DNA of 64,000 bases from Dongia_A sp964542425. GTDB taxonomy: Bacteria > Pseudomonadota > Alphaproteobacteria > Dongiales > Dongiaceae. The stretch covers positions 1-64,000 of the forward strand of contig CAZIUB010000062.1 in assembly GCA_964542425.1 (NCBI GenBank). The letters are read 5' to 3'. Positions within the stretch are counted from its first letter, which is position 1; every line of letters begins with the position of its first letter. Below, piece by piece: positions 17,478 to 27,881 of the stretch. A program made the translations under genes and the position numbers. Below the pieces are notes generated by a model. The model was not told the origin of the DNA. It saw only the letters and a program-made list of their open reading frames with translations, and made no database searches.

Positions 17478-19889
17478 ATGGCGCCCAAGGGTAACGAGGC
17501 CTTCTCGCGAATTCTGATTGACAAGGCGCTAGAGGCGAGCGGCTGGGACCTGCTCGATCCGCGTCAGGTCCAATTCGAGCAAAACAACACCGCCGGCCGG
17601 GCCGATTATCTGCTCAAGGACGAGATCGGACGGGTCCTATGCGTTCTGGAAGCCAAGCGCGAGGACCTTGATCCCTACGACGCCAAGGAACAGGCGCGGG
17701 GCTATGCCGAAAACCTGAAGGCCCCCTTTGTGCTTCTCTCCAATGGTAGGGTTCATTGGTTCTGGAACCATGAGCGGGCCGACCAGCGTGACGCCTACCG
17801 TGTAGAGCGGCTACCCTCACGCGAAGATCTGTCGCGGCTTCGCCTGAGGAACCTTCAGCCGCCCCGGCCCTTGCGGACAGAGATCGTTCAACCTGGATAT
17901 CTTCGCGGCCAGCGCCAGGACCTCGTTCTGCGCGGTTATCAGATCAAGGCGCTTGATGAAATTGCCACGGCCTATGACGATTCGGGCCGGCGGAAGTTCC
18001 TACTGGAAATGGCGACTGGAACCGGCAAGACCCTGCTTTGCGCCGCGCTCATCCGCCGGTTTTTGGTCACCCGAAACGCCGAACGGGTGCTGTTCATCGT
18101 CGATCGCATCGAGCTGGCCAAGCAGACCATGGAGGATTTCAACGTCATCCTCGGGGAATACAAGCCGGTCGTTTACAAAAATGCCCGGCGTACCGGCGAA
18201 TTGCTCGGTTCCTCGGTCGTGGTGGCAACCATCCAATCCCTCGTGACCGACCGTCGCTATCGCGACGAATTCACGCCGTTCTACTTCGACCTGGTCATCA
18301 ACGACGAGGCGCACCGATCCATTTATGGCGATGCCCGCGAGGCGGTACAGTTCTTTCAGGCCACGCGCGTCGGCCTGACCGCCACGCCAAAGGCCTATCT
18401 CAAGAACGTGAACATCGATCATCTGGCTTTCGATGACCCGAAGACGCTGGAAGCGCGCCAGCTTCGCGACACCTATCATTATTTCGGCTGCGAGCCGGGA
18501 CAGCCGACCTTCCGCTACGACATCATCGACGCGGTCAAGGACCCCGAGGGGCCGTTCCTGTGCCTGCCCAAGATCATCGATCTGCGATCCGACATCACCA
18601 CCCAGGCGTTGCAAGACGCCGGCTGGACGGTCATCATCAACGAGCAGGAGGAAAGCTTCAAGATTCAGGATTTGGAACGCAAGATTTTCACGCCGCACCG
18701 CAACCGGGTCATGTGCGAGGCGTTTCTGCGCGAGGCGCAACGCGACCCCACGGGCGAGATCGGGAAGTCCATCATTTTCGCCGTCAATCAGAGCCACGCG
18801 ACTGCGGTGACCAGGATACTGAACGAACTGAAGCCGGAGTTGGCGCTGACCATCACCTCGCGCATCTCGGACGCATCCTCGCTCGCCAAGGAATTCCGGG
18901 ACGGAAAGCGCAAGGAGCGGGTCGCCGTCTCGGTCGACATGCTCTCGACCGGCTATAATTGCCGCGATCTCTTGAATGTCGTTCTGATGCGGCCGATCTT
19001 TTCGCCGACCGAATACATCCAGATCAAGGGTCGCGGCACAAGGCGGTTTACTTTCGTATTCGGCAACAGCGAATACGAGAAGCGGCACTTTTTCCTGCTC
19101 GATTTTTGCGCCGTCGCCGCTTTTTTCGAGGACAAATATGATTACGCGGCGCCCCTAGGCCTGCCCAGGGCGGCCGAGGGCCGAGCCCGCCCCGAGCGGC
19201 CCGAGCCCGGCATCGGTGGCGGGTTCGAGGAGCCCGGCGATGCCTATGAGGGCGACGAGACCAAGGAGCCGCGCCGCGACGTGCCGATCTGGGAGGGACG
19301 GGACCGCATCGTCAGCCAGGAGGTGCGCATCGTCGGCCCCAATGGCGAGAAGGTGGACGTGATGACCTTCCGCGGCTCGTTCGAGCGCGACCTAAAGGAA
19401 TTCGCCGAGACCGACCCGGATTTGAACGACGCGGTCGCGGCCGAGGACGACGATACGATCGAGACCATCGTGCAAGAGCGATTCTACCACCGGCCGGAAA
19501 TGTTCTACGCCCCCGACAAGCTCATCATCTCCTATGGCGTTCCGGCGCCCACTCCGGCCTTCGTCTATAACGCGTTAGGCAAGCGCCCGCTGCCGACCAA
19601 GGACAAGATCATCGCCGATACGGTGGATTCGATCGCTGCCCGGTTCGATCTGCGCTATGGCGACCAGAAATGGGTGAACGCGACTGCCGAATTGGTGAGC
19701 GAGGATCATCAGGCCTTGTCCGATTTCATGTCCGGGCGTTTGCAGCGCCTGTTCGAGCGCAGCCAGTTCGGCGCGCTGGGCGGCCTTGACGCGCTGGCGC
19801 GATTCCAGGAACGGGATTCCGTGTTCGAGGCCCTGCGGCAATCGTCACTGGTCCAGTGCACGCGCCTGGCCGCGCGAGAAGGTCAATAG
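17478..19889 (+). CDS. hsdR: Type I restriction enzyme R subunit (HsdR, EcoEI-like)
   Basis: 803 residues from ATG 17478. N-terminal PD-(D/E)xK nuclease: Asp43 in AGRADYLL and Glu58-x-Lys60 in VLEAKRE. SF2 helicase motor: Walker A MATGTGKT (about 178-185) and DEAH box NDEAHRS (about 275-281), with later motifs MLSTGYNC and QIKGRGTRR. The C-terminal domain is of the EcoEI type. It cuts unmethylated DNA after ATP-driven translocation when complexed with HsdM and HsdS. The frame is open further upstream to 17403, but MAPKGNEAFSR is the typical family beginning. hsdM starts 3 bases after its stop. Confidence 0.93.
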   Translation: MAPKGNEAFSRILIDKALEASGWDLLDPRQVQFEQNNTAGRADYLLKDEIGRVLCVLEAKREDLDPYDAKEQARGYAENLKAPFVLLSNGRVHWFWNHERADQRDAYRVERLPSREDLSRLRLRNLQPPRPLRTEIVQPGYLRGQRQDLVLRGYQIKALDEIATAYDDSGRRKFLLEMATGTGKTLLCAALIRRFLVTRNAERVLFIVDRIELAKQTMEDFNVILGEYKPVVYKNARRTGELLGSSVVVATIQSLVTDRRYRDEFTPFYFDLVINDEAHRSIYGDAREAVQFFQATRVGLTATPKAYLKNVNIDHLAFDDPKTLEARQLRDTYHYFGCEPGQPTFRYDIIDAVKDPEGPFLCLPKIIDLRSDITTQALQDAGWTVIINEQEESFKIQDLERKIFTPHRNRVMCEAFLREAQRDPTGEIGKSIIFAVNQSHATAVTRILNELKPELALTITSRISDASSLAKEFRDGKRKERVAVSVDMLSTGYNCRDLLNVVLMRPIFSPTEYIQIKGRGTRRFTFVFGNSEYEKRHFFLLDFCAVAAFFEDKYDYAAPLGLPRAAEGRARPERPEPGIGGGFEEPGDAYEGDETKEPRRDVPIWEGRDRIVSQEVRIVGPNGEKVDVMTFRGSFERDLKEFAETDPDLNDAVAAEDDDTIETIVQERFYHRPEMFYAPDKLIISYGVPAPTPAFVYNALGKRPLPTKDKIIADTVDSIAARFDLRYGDQKWVNATAELVSEDHQALSDFMSGRLQRLFERSQFGALGGLDALARFQERDSVFEALRQSSLVQCTRLAAREGQ

Positions 19890-19892
19890 ATC

Positions 19893-21419
19893 ATGCGCAA
19901 ACCCGCCACACCGAGCGATTCCGTCGTCAAGCTGGCCCAGTCCAACGGTTCGGGCTTCTTCGCCTCCGGCCTCCGCCAGAAGGTGGACCAGCTCATGGAC
20001 GTCTTGTGGGCAGGCGGCGTCAACAACCCGATGGATTCGATCGAGCAGCTTTCCTATCTCATTTTCCTGCGGCTGCTATCGGAGCGCGACGAACAGGCCG
20101 CGCATATCGAGAAGGGCTATCGGCGCGTCTTTTCCGGCGATTGGGTGCGCTTCGCCTGGGGCAATTTCGTGACCCTTGCCGGCAACGAATTGTTCGACAC
20201 GCTCCGGGGCGCCATCGAGCGGCTGCACGAATTGCCCGGCCTGTCGCCGACCGGGCGCGAGTTGTTCCGCAACGCCACACTGAAAATCTATGACCGGCCG
20301 ACCCTGCGCGCGGTGGTTCAGATCATCGCCGAGATGAATATGTCGCCACAGGACGGGCGCGATCTCAAGGGCGATATGTACGAATATCTGCTCTCCAAAC
20401 TGTCGCAATCGGGCACCAACGGCCAGTTTCGCACACCGCGCCATGTCATCGATCTGATCGTGGCCCTGGTCGGCCCCCGGCCGGGCCTGCGCATCTGCGA
20501 TCCCGCTTGCGGGACGGCGGGATTCCTGATCTCCGCCTATGCGAAGATCTTGCGCGATCACACCAAACGCTCAGATCTCGCGCGCGGAATCGAGGACGGC
20601 AGCCTGCTCAAATCCAGGCAGTGGGAATTCCTGGAGACCCAGGCCTTCACCGGCTTCGACAACGACGCCAACATGGTGAAGATCGCGATCCTGAACCTCT
20701 ATCTGCATCGACTGGAACGCGCCCGGATCGAGCATTTCAACCCGCTGACCACCACGCGGGGCGGTGAATATCCCGGCCAGAAATACGACATTATCCTGGC
20801 CAATCCACCCTTCGCCGGCCGGGTGCAGAAGGAAAGCATCCTCGCCGATATCGCCTTGGACACCCGCGACACCGAATTGCTGTTCCTGAAATGGTTTCTC
20901 GACCATCTAGCCGACAAGGGCCGCGCCGGCGTGATCGTGCCCAACGGGGTTCTGTTCGGTTCCGGCAAGGCGGCGCGCAAGGCGCGCGAATTGCTGATGA
21001 CCGATTGCGATCTCCAGGCGGTGATCGCGCTCCCTTCGGGCGTGTTCAAACCTTACGCCGGAGTTAGTACCGCGATCCTGATTTTCGAGAAGGGCGGCCC
21101 AACAAAGGAGGTGTGGTTCTATGAGTTGACGGCGGACGGCTTCTCGCTGGACGACAAAAGGACGCCGATCGGTGCCAACGACATCCCCGACATCCTGGAC
21201 AAATTCCCGGAGCGCGAGGAAGGCCCCAATTCCTTCCGCGTGCCGATCGCGACGATCCGCGAGAACGGCTGCCAACTCATGCCCGGGCGCTACAAGCCCT
21301 TGCGACTGGATGCAGTAATACACGAAGCGCCCATGGACATCCTCAAGGACGTGATCCGGATGGAAACCGAGATCGCGGAGCGAGCGAAGAAGCTAATGAA
21401 TGTATTGGGCTCTGAATGA
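19893..21419 (+). CDS. hsdM: Type I restriction-modification DNA methyltransferase subunit (HsdM)
   Basis: 508 residues. N-terminal HsdM helical domain (about 25-150). N6-adenine methyltransferase domain with S-adenosylmethionine motif DPACGTAGF (about 202-210) and catalytic NPPF (about 304-307). It methylates adenine within the site defined by HsdS. Start ATG 19893 has AGAAGG upstream and is 3 bases after hsdR; the hsdS start overlaps its stop by 4 bp, so the three genes form one operon. Confidence 0.95.
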   Translation: MRKPATPSDSVVKLAQSNGSGFFASGLRQKVDQLMDVLWAGGVNNPMDSIEQLSYLIFLRLLSERDEQAAHIEKGYRRVFSGDWVRFAWGNFVTLAGNELFDTLRGAIERLHELPGLSPTGRELFRNATLKIYDRPTLRAVVQIIAEMNMSPQDGRDLKGDMYEYLLSKLSQSGTNGQFRTPRHVIDLIVALVGPRPGLRICDPACGTAGFLISAYAKILRDHTKRSDLARGIEDGSLLKSRQWEFLETQAFTGFDNDANMVKIAILNLYLHRLERARIEHFNPLTTTRGGEYPGQKYDIILANPPFAGRVQKESILADIALDTRDTELLFLKWFLDHLADKGRAGVIVPNGVLFGSGKAARKARELLMTDCDLQAVIALPSGVFKPYAGVSTAILIFEKGGPTKEVWFYELTADGFSLDDKRTPIGANDIPDILDKFPEREEGPNSFRVPIATIRENGCQLMPGRYKPLRLDAVIHEAPMDILKDVIRMETEIAERAKKLMNVLGSE

Positions 21420-22612
21420 GTACCTGGAAAACCGTTGCGCTTTCAGAGGTGGCGGAAATAGCGGCAGGTGATCCGGCTCCACAGGGCCGATCATCCTATG
21501 CATCGGAGGGCCATCCGTTTGTCCGAATGCATGACGTCGGGCGCAATGGAAGTTCGGGAGAACTTACCAAGATCTCAAACAGAGTGACAGCGATAGCCTC
21601 GGCTAAACTTAGATTGTTCCGAAAGGGAAGTATCCTAGTTCCGAAAAGTGGAGCTTCTATTCTGCTAAACCACCGCGCAATTCTCGGAACGGACGCTCAC
21701 GTCGTTAGTCATTTGGCTGTCGTGACGCCAAGCCTGAAAACCAGTGGGCGGTTTCTCTATTATTGGCTTCGCGGAATTGACATGGCAAAAGTGGCGGCAA
21801 AAAGTGACTACCCATCGCTCCGGCTGTCCGATCTTTCCCGCCTTTCTGTGCCTCTCCCGCCTCCTTCGGAACAGAAGCGGATCGTGCGGATTCTGGACGA
21901 GGCGGAGGCCTTGCGCCAACTCCGCACCCAGGCGGATGCGCGCACAAGATCACTCATTGATGAACTATATTCACAAGCGTTTGTAGAAACCGACGAGCGC
22001 CTGGCTTGGGATGTTGAATCTGTCAAAGCCATTGCGGAAAAAAGAAAGGGCTCGATCCGCACAGGCCCATTTGGCAGTCAGCTTTTGCATTCGGAGTTTA
22101 CCAATACTGGCGTCCCGGTCCTCGGCATTGATAACGTCGTCGACAATGAGTTTAAGTGGACCGCCCCGCGCTGCGTCGCTCCAGAGAAGTACCAACTGTT
22201 CGAGCGATTTCGAGTCTATCCGGATGATGTACTCGTGACAATCATGGGAACGGTCGGCAGAGCGGGGGTCGCGCCGAACGATCTCCCAGTTTGCATGAGT
22301 AGCAAACATTTGTGTGTGATCACCCTCAATCGCAAGAAGGTTCATCCAAGGTTTCTTTGGGCGGCGTTTCTGTATGATCCAACGATTCGCCAGCAAACCA
22401 ATTCTGTTGGCGGGGGGGCTATAATGGAGGGCTGGAACTCGACAATCATTAAGCAACTAAAGATCCATATTCCCCCCATTGCCATGCAGGAAGAGTTTGC
22501 CGCAGAGGTGGCCCAAATCCAGGAATTGGAAACGGCCCAGGCTGCCAGCCGGCGGCGACTCTACGAGCTGTTTCAATCGCTCCTGCACCGCGCATTTCAC
22601 GGCGATTTGTAA
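21416..22612 (+). CDS. hsdS: Type I restriction-modification specificity subunit (HsdS)
   Basis: 398 residues with two target-recognition domains (about 1-160 and 200-360), each followed by a conserved helical spacer; the first ends PPPSEQKRIVRILDEAEALR and the second is the shorter EFAAEVAQIQELE. HsdS sets the bipartite DNA site read by the methylase and nuclease. Base composition is visibly more AT-rich than the flanking genes, especially in the recognition domains, which fits frequent exchange of specificity modules. Translation is coupled to hsdM by ATGA overlap. Confidence 0.93.
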   Translation: MSTWKTVALSEVAEIAAGDPAPQGRSSYASEGHPFVRMHDVGRNGSSGELTKISNRVTAIASAKLRLFRKGSILVPKSGASILLNHRAILGTDAHVVSHLAVVTPSLKTSGRFLYYWLRGIDMAKVAAKSDYPSLRLSDLSRLSVPLPPPSEQKRIVRILDEAEALRQLRTQADARTRSLIDELYSQAFVETDERLAWDVESVKAIAEKRKGSIRTGPFGSQLLHSEFTNTGVPVLGIDNVVDNEFKWTAPRCVAPEKYQLFERFRVYPDDVLVTIMGTVGRAGVAPNDLPVCMSSKHLCVITLNRKKVHPRFLWAAFLYDPTIRQQTNSVGGGAIMEGWNSTIIKQLKIHIPPIAMQEEFAAEVAQIQELETAQAASRRRLYELFQSLLHRAFHGDL

Positions 22613-22729
22613 AGGATGGGCCGTGGGCAGCCGTTCATTTTTTGTTCTTTTCGGTCGCCGCGAATCGTGATAGTTGCATTTCATCCGGGGCCGTCATGGT
22701 CCCCCCTCGAATCGAAAGGCGATCATCCG

Positions 22730-22972
22730 ATGAGCAAGAATGACCGATATGTGGTGAAACACGGCGACAAATGGGCCATTAGGAAGGCCGGCGCCGAGCG
22801 CGCCAGCGCGGTTCTCGATAGCCAAGACGCGGCCGAAAAATATGCCAAGGCCGTGGTTGCCAAGGAAGGTGGCGGCGAGGTTCGCATCCAGGGCCGGGAT
22901 GGAAGGTGGCGCGACTCGGACACGGTGGCGCCGGGCAACGATCCGCATCCGCCCATCGACAAGAAGCATTGA
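22730..22972 (+). CDS. DUF2188-family small protein
   Basis: 80 residues from ATG 22730. The pattern YVVKHGDKWAIRKAGAERAS, then a helix around DAAEKYAKAVV and a short strand EVRIQGRDGRW, is that of DUF2188 proteins, which are small, highly charged and of unknown function. It is 117 bases after hsdS on the same strand and may be part of the island; a longer frame to 22616 adds an unlikely leader. The 235 bases downstream hold no gene, only a fragment similar to the dispersed repeat seen near 58.7 kb. Confidence 0.75.
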   Translation: MSKNDRYVVKHGDKWAIRKAGAERASAVLDSQDAAEKYAKAVVAKEGGGEVRIQGRDGRWRDSDTVAPGNDPHPPIDKKH

Positions 22973-23184
22973 TCTGATCGGGTTGCGGTCAAGCGGGAGC
23001 AATCTTGCCCCGTGATTTTTGGCCTCGTGCATTTCGAACCCGTGGACAGCCCGATCACTCCCAGACTTGATCCGGGGATCGGCGGTGCCGTAGGCAGGGG
23101 CATTTTCGATCCGGGTTACAGTCATGCGGCGCTCAGGTAGCACGGACGCCGGCGCGGGGCACCGGTTGTAGCCTGGACAAAAAT

Positions 23185-23203
23185 GTATATCATGGTAATA
23201 TAC
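23185..23203. promoter_or_regulatory. Palindromic operator candidate for brnTA
   Basis: GTATAT and ATATAC form a perfect 6-bp inverted repeat around a 7-base spacer, ending 4 bases before the brnT start. Antitoxin BrnA and the BrnT-BrnA complex are known to repress their own promoter, so this is the likely binding site. Confidence 0.5.
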
Positions 23204-23207
23204 GATT

Positions 23208-23510
23208 ATGATCGATCTGGCGCGGATTGAGGGCTTCGATTGGGACGAAGGAAACCGCCGGAAAAGTCTGGAAAAACACGGCGTGACCGGAGCGGAATCG
23301 GAGCAGGTGTTCTTGAACGAGCCGCTGGTGATGGCCACGGATGTCGAACATAGCGGAGAAGAAACGCGACTTCATGCTCTTGGGCAGACGGATTCCGGGC
23401 GGCTGCTTCACGTCGTCTTTACCCTGCGCGCCGATGGCACCCTGATCCGCGTGATTTCGGCCCGGGACATGAGCGGAAAGGAGCGAGCGGCCCATGAGCA
23501 AACAACCTAA
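23208..23510 (+). CDS. brnT: BrnT-family ribonuclease toxin (DUF497)
   Basis: 100 residues. The BrnT pattern is clear: FDWDEGNRRKSLEKHGVT near the N-terminus, LGQTDSGRLLHVVFTLR in the middle and IRVISARDMSGKER at the C-terminus. BrnT is a RelE-like ribonuclease that blocks translation until bound by BrnA. A palindrome lies directly upstream, and the antitoxin gene overlaps its end by 17 bp, the standard arrangement. Confidence 0.93.
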   Translation: MIDLARIEGFDWDEGNRRKSLEKHGVTGAESEQVFLNEPLVMATDVEHSGEETRLHALGQTDSGRLLHVVFTLRADGTLIRVISARDMSGKERAAHEQTT

Positions 23511-23760
23511 ACCCATTCCCGCCTTCAAGTCGGAGGCCGAGGAACGCCGCTTCTGGGAAACCCATGATTCCGCCGAGTATGTTGATTGGCGCAAGGCCCT
23601 GCCCGCGCGGTTTCCAAACTTGAAGCCGAGCACGCAATCCATCTCGCTGCGCCTGCCGGTCTCGCTGCTGGAACGCATCAAGATGGCCGCCAACAAGCGC
23701 GACATGCCCTATCAATCGCTGATCAAGGCCTGGCTCGCCGAAAAGGCCGGGATCAAGTAG
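23494..23760 (+). CDS. brnA: BrnA-family antitoxin
   Basis: 88 residues. An N-terminal toxin-binding region (FKSEAEERRFWETHDSAEYVDW) is followed by a ribbon-helix-helix DNA-binding domain (ISLRLPVSLLERIKMAANKRDMPYQSLIKAWLAEK). It neutralises BrnT and represses the operon. Start ATG 23494 lies inside brnT, so the two are translationally coupled. Confidence 0.93.
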   Translation: MSKQPKPIPAFKSEAEERRFWETHDSAEYVDWRKALPARFPNLKPSTQSISLRLPVSLLERIKMAANKRDMPYQSLIKAWLAEKAGIK

Positions 23761-23843
23761 ATCGGCCGGGCCAATGCCAAGGCCATTTTGAAAAAGAGAA
23801 TCGCCACGGAAGTCGCTTCGATCCTATCCAGCGGTGACGCGGC

Positions 23844-24521
23844 GTGAAACTCCGCCCCTGGCTCTGGCGACTGGCGGCGATCATCCTTGCCCCGCCTCTT
23901 GCCTATGGCGCGCTGGCGCTGGCGCTCGCCATCCCAACGCCTATTGCCCAGGCTCCCGCGGTGGGCGAGGATGCGATCACCCTTTACGCCTGCGACAATG
24001 GCGTGCATGTCGATCTGGTGCTGCCGGTTTCGGGCGGGGGCATCGATTGGCGCGGCCTGTTCGATCCCCGCCATTTCCGGGGTGCCGTTGCGGGCCAGGA
24101 TCACATCGCCATCGGCTGGGGCAGCCGGGACTTCTATATGGCGACGCCACAATGGCGGGACTTTCGCCTGGATTTCGCGCTGAAGGCGCTGCTCTGGGAC
24201 GAGACGGTTCTGCATGTCGAATACCGGGAGCGGCCAAGCGCCGGGGCCGATTGCCGGCAATGGCGAGCGGGGCCGGAACACTATCGCGGCCTCGCCGATT
24301 TCGTGCGAGCTAGCCTGGACCTCGAGGCCGGAAGCCCGGTTCCGGTCGGTGCCGGCTACGGTTCGAGCGACGCCTTCTTCGAGTCCCAAGGGCGATACAC
24401 GGTGATCTCGACCTGCAACCAATGGACCGGGCAGGCGCTGGCCCGCGCCGGCGCGCCGGTCGCGCCCTGGACGCCCTTTTCCTTCCTGGTCGCGTGGCGC
24501 TTGGCCCCTGTGGATAGCTAA
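23844..24521 (+). CDS. TIGR02117/DUF2459 family protein
   Basis: 225 residues from GTG 23844. An N-terminal hydrophobic segment (residues about 8-32) is a membrane anchor or signal peptide, followed by the family pattern: NGVHVDLVLP, then IAIGWGSRDFYM, and CNQWTGQALARAG near the end. The family includes urease-associated proteins, but the function is unknown. No urease genes are near. It starts 83 bases after brnA and ends 94 bases before ahcY. Confidence 0.8.
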   Translation: MKLRPWLWRLAAIILAPPLAYGALALALAIPTPIAQAPAVGEDAITLYACDNGVHVDLVLPVSGGGIDWRGLFDPRHFRGAVAGQDHIAIGWGSRDFYMATPQWRDFRLDFALKALLWDETVLHVEYRERPSAGADCRQWRAGPEHYRGLADFVRASLDLEAGSPVPVGAGYGSSDAFFESQGRYTVISTCNQWTGQALARAGAPVAPWTPFSFLVAWRLAPVDS

Positions 24522-24533
24522 CCTTTCGCCAGC

Positions 24534-24562
24534 TTGCCCGGAGCCATTTCGGCTGCTATAGG
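24534..24562 (+). promoter_or_regulatory. Possible promoter upstream of ahcY
   Basis: TTGCCC at 24534-24539 and TATAGG at 24557-24562 are 17 bp apart. The start of ahcY lies 54 bp further on, with GGGAG ahead of it. I looked for the SAH riboswitch here and saw no match. Confidence 0.4.
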
Positions 24563-24615
24563 GCGGCCTTCCCTCGGAACCCCTCATCATTCCTATCGCC
24601 GGGAGATCACGCGCA

Positions 24616-25911
<1,296 letters not shown>

Positions 25912-26009
25912 TCGGGGCCGGGCATGGTCCGGTCGCCTACTCGCCTTCGCCGGCACGGGGGTGTAGTCTCGACCCTTTACAACCCCAGTTCCGCTGGCCG
26001 GAGCAAATT

Positions 26010-27797
26010 ATGGAGCGCCGCCTCTCCGCGATCCTCGCCGCCGACGCGGTCGGCTACAGCCGGCTGATGGAGGCCGACGAGGCCGACACCTTCGAACGGT
26101 TTCGGGCGCACCGCCAGGAGTTCATCGAGCCGGCAATCGAGAAGCATCGCGGTCGCGTCTTCAAATTGATGGGCGACGGCCTGCTGGTGGAATTCGCCAG
26201 TATCGTCGACGCCGCCGAATGCGCGATCACGCTGCAGCGCGGCATGGCCGAACGCAATGCCGATATCCCCGCCGAAAGGCGCATCGAAATGCGGATAGGT
26301 CTGCATCTGGGCGATATCATCGTCGAAGGCGAGGACCGCCACGGCGAGGGCGTGAACCTGGCGGCGCGATTGGAGGGGTTGGCCGAACGGGGAGGCATCT
26401 GCATCTCGGACCAGGTCCATGCCGCCATTGCCGGGAAGCTGGATCTGGGTTTCGAGGAAGGCGGCGAACACCAGGTGCGGAACATCGTCCGCCCGGTGCG
26501 GATTTGGCGCTGGCATCCCGCGCCCCGCGTGGCCACGCCCCAGCCGGCCACGCGCCAACCGGCGGCGCCCACTCCCTCCGCGCCCTTGGCCGATGCGCCG
26601 CCGTCCCTGCCCGAGAAGCCTTCGATCGTCGTCCTGCCGTTCGAGAACATGAGCGGGGATTCCGAGCAGGCCTATTTCAGCGACGGCATCACCGAGGACA
26701 TCATCACCGATCTGTCGAAGATCGCGGGGCTGTTCGTGATCGCCCGGAATTCCGCCTTCACCTACAAGGGTCGCGCCGTGAACGTCCGCGATGTCAGCCG
26801 CGAGCTTGGCGTGCGCCATGTCCTCGAAGGCGGCGTGCGCAAGGCCGGCAACCGCGTCCGGATCACCGCGCAGCTGATCGATGGCCAGACCGGCGGCCAC
26901 GTCTGGGCCGAGCGCTACGATCGCGATCTGACCGACATTTTCGCCCTTCAGGACGAGGTCACGGAAAAGATCGTCGCCGCCCTGTCGATTCGATTGTCGG
27001 GCAACGATCGCCGGCGCATCGAGGCCCGCGGCACCGAAATCGTCGGCGCCTATGATTGCCTGCTGCGCGGCCGCGAGCAGATGCAGCTCTTCACAAGGGC
27101 CGCCAATCTCGAGGCGCGGGCCATGTTCGAGCGCGCGATCCAGCTTGACCCGAATTTCGCCCTGGCATTCGCCGGCCTGGCCAAGACGCATTTATTCGAC
27201 TTTGCAAATAATTGGAGCGCAACGCCGGAGAAGTCCCTGGAAACCGCCCATGAAATTGTGGGCAGGGCCGTGGCGCTCGACGACGGGAATCCCGAGGTTC
27301 AAAACATGCTGGGGATCTCGTATCATTGGAAGAAAGACTTCGATGGCGCGACCGCCGCGTACGAACGCGCGATTGCGCTCGACCCCAATTTCGCGCACGC
27401 CTATGCCTCGTTCGGGTTCTTGCTCTATTACGTTGGCGAGCCGGCACGGGGCGTCCACCTTCTCGAACAGGCAATTCGTCTCGACCCGCACCATCCCGAT
27501 CAATTCCTGCACTTCCTTGGCCTGAACTATTTCGCCCTGGACCGTTTCGACGAGGCGATCGCCGTTCTCAAAAGCCGCGTGGTTCGCAACCCCAATACCG
27601 ATGTCAGCCGGGTACTCTTGGCCTCGATCTTCGGCCATCTGGGTCGCCACGAGGAGGCCCGCGATTCATGGGAACAGGTCATGAAGATCAATCCTGCGTT
27701 TTCTCTGGAACACCGGCGACGCATCCTGCCCTACCGGAATCCGGCCGATTTCGACAAGATCGTCGAGGGCCTGCGGAAGGCCGGCATCTCGCAATGA
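26010..27797 (+). CDS. Class III adenylate cyclase fused to TolB-like and TPR domains
   Basis: 595 residues from ATG 26010; the frame is open far upstream inside ahcY, but homology begins with MERRLSAILAADAVGYSRLM. The class III cyclase domain covers about 1-165, with metal aspartates Asp12 and Asp56 (LMGDGLLVEF). A Pro/Ala-rich linker (about 168-200) leads to a TolB N-terminal-like domain starting SIVVLPFENMSGD (about 205-340), then tetratricopeptide repeats (about 370-590). The type is common in Rhizobiales and Rhodospirillales. It is predicted to be soluble, since no membrane span is seen. It is unrelated in layout to the cyclase at 3624-7100. Confidence 0.9.
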   Translation: MERRLSAILAADAVGYSRLMEADEADTFERFRAHRQEFIEPAIEKHRGRVFKLMGDGLLVEFASIVDAAECAITLQRGMAERNADIPAERRIEMRIGLHLGDIIVEGEDRHGEGVNLAARLEGLAERGGICISDQVHAAIAGKLDLGFEEGGEHQVRNIVRPVRIWRWHPAPRVATPQPATRQPAAPTPSAPLADAPPSLPEKPSIVVLPFENMSGDSEQAYFSDGITEDIITDLSKIAGLFVIARNSAFTYKGRAVNVRDVSRELGVRHVLEGGVRKAGNRVRITAQLIDGQTGGHVWAERYDRDLTDIFALQDEVTEKIVAALSIRLSGNDRRRIEARGTEIVGAYDCLLRGREQMQLFTRAANLEARAMFERAIQLDPNFALAFAGLAKTHLFDFANNWSATPEKSLETAHEIVGRAVALDDGNPEVQNMLGISYHWKKDFDGATAAYERAIALDPNFAHAYASFGFLLYYVGEPARGVHLLEQAIRLDPHHPDQFLHFLGLNYFALDRFDEAIAVLKSRVVRNPNTDVSRVLLASIFGHLGRHEEARDSWEQVMKINPAFSLEHRRRILPYRNPADFDKIVEGLRKAGISQ

Positions 27798-27881
27798 CGG
27801 TCGAGGGCCTTGGTGCCTCCGGCAGGCGCCGGGACCTCCAGCCGATTGTGTCCGAGCCGGGAGAACATTAGACTCATTCCC

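Noticed and set aside
24522..24615. SAH riboswitch upstream of ahcY
   Set aside because: I could not find its conserved core or pairing in this 94-bp leader.
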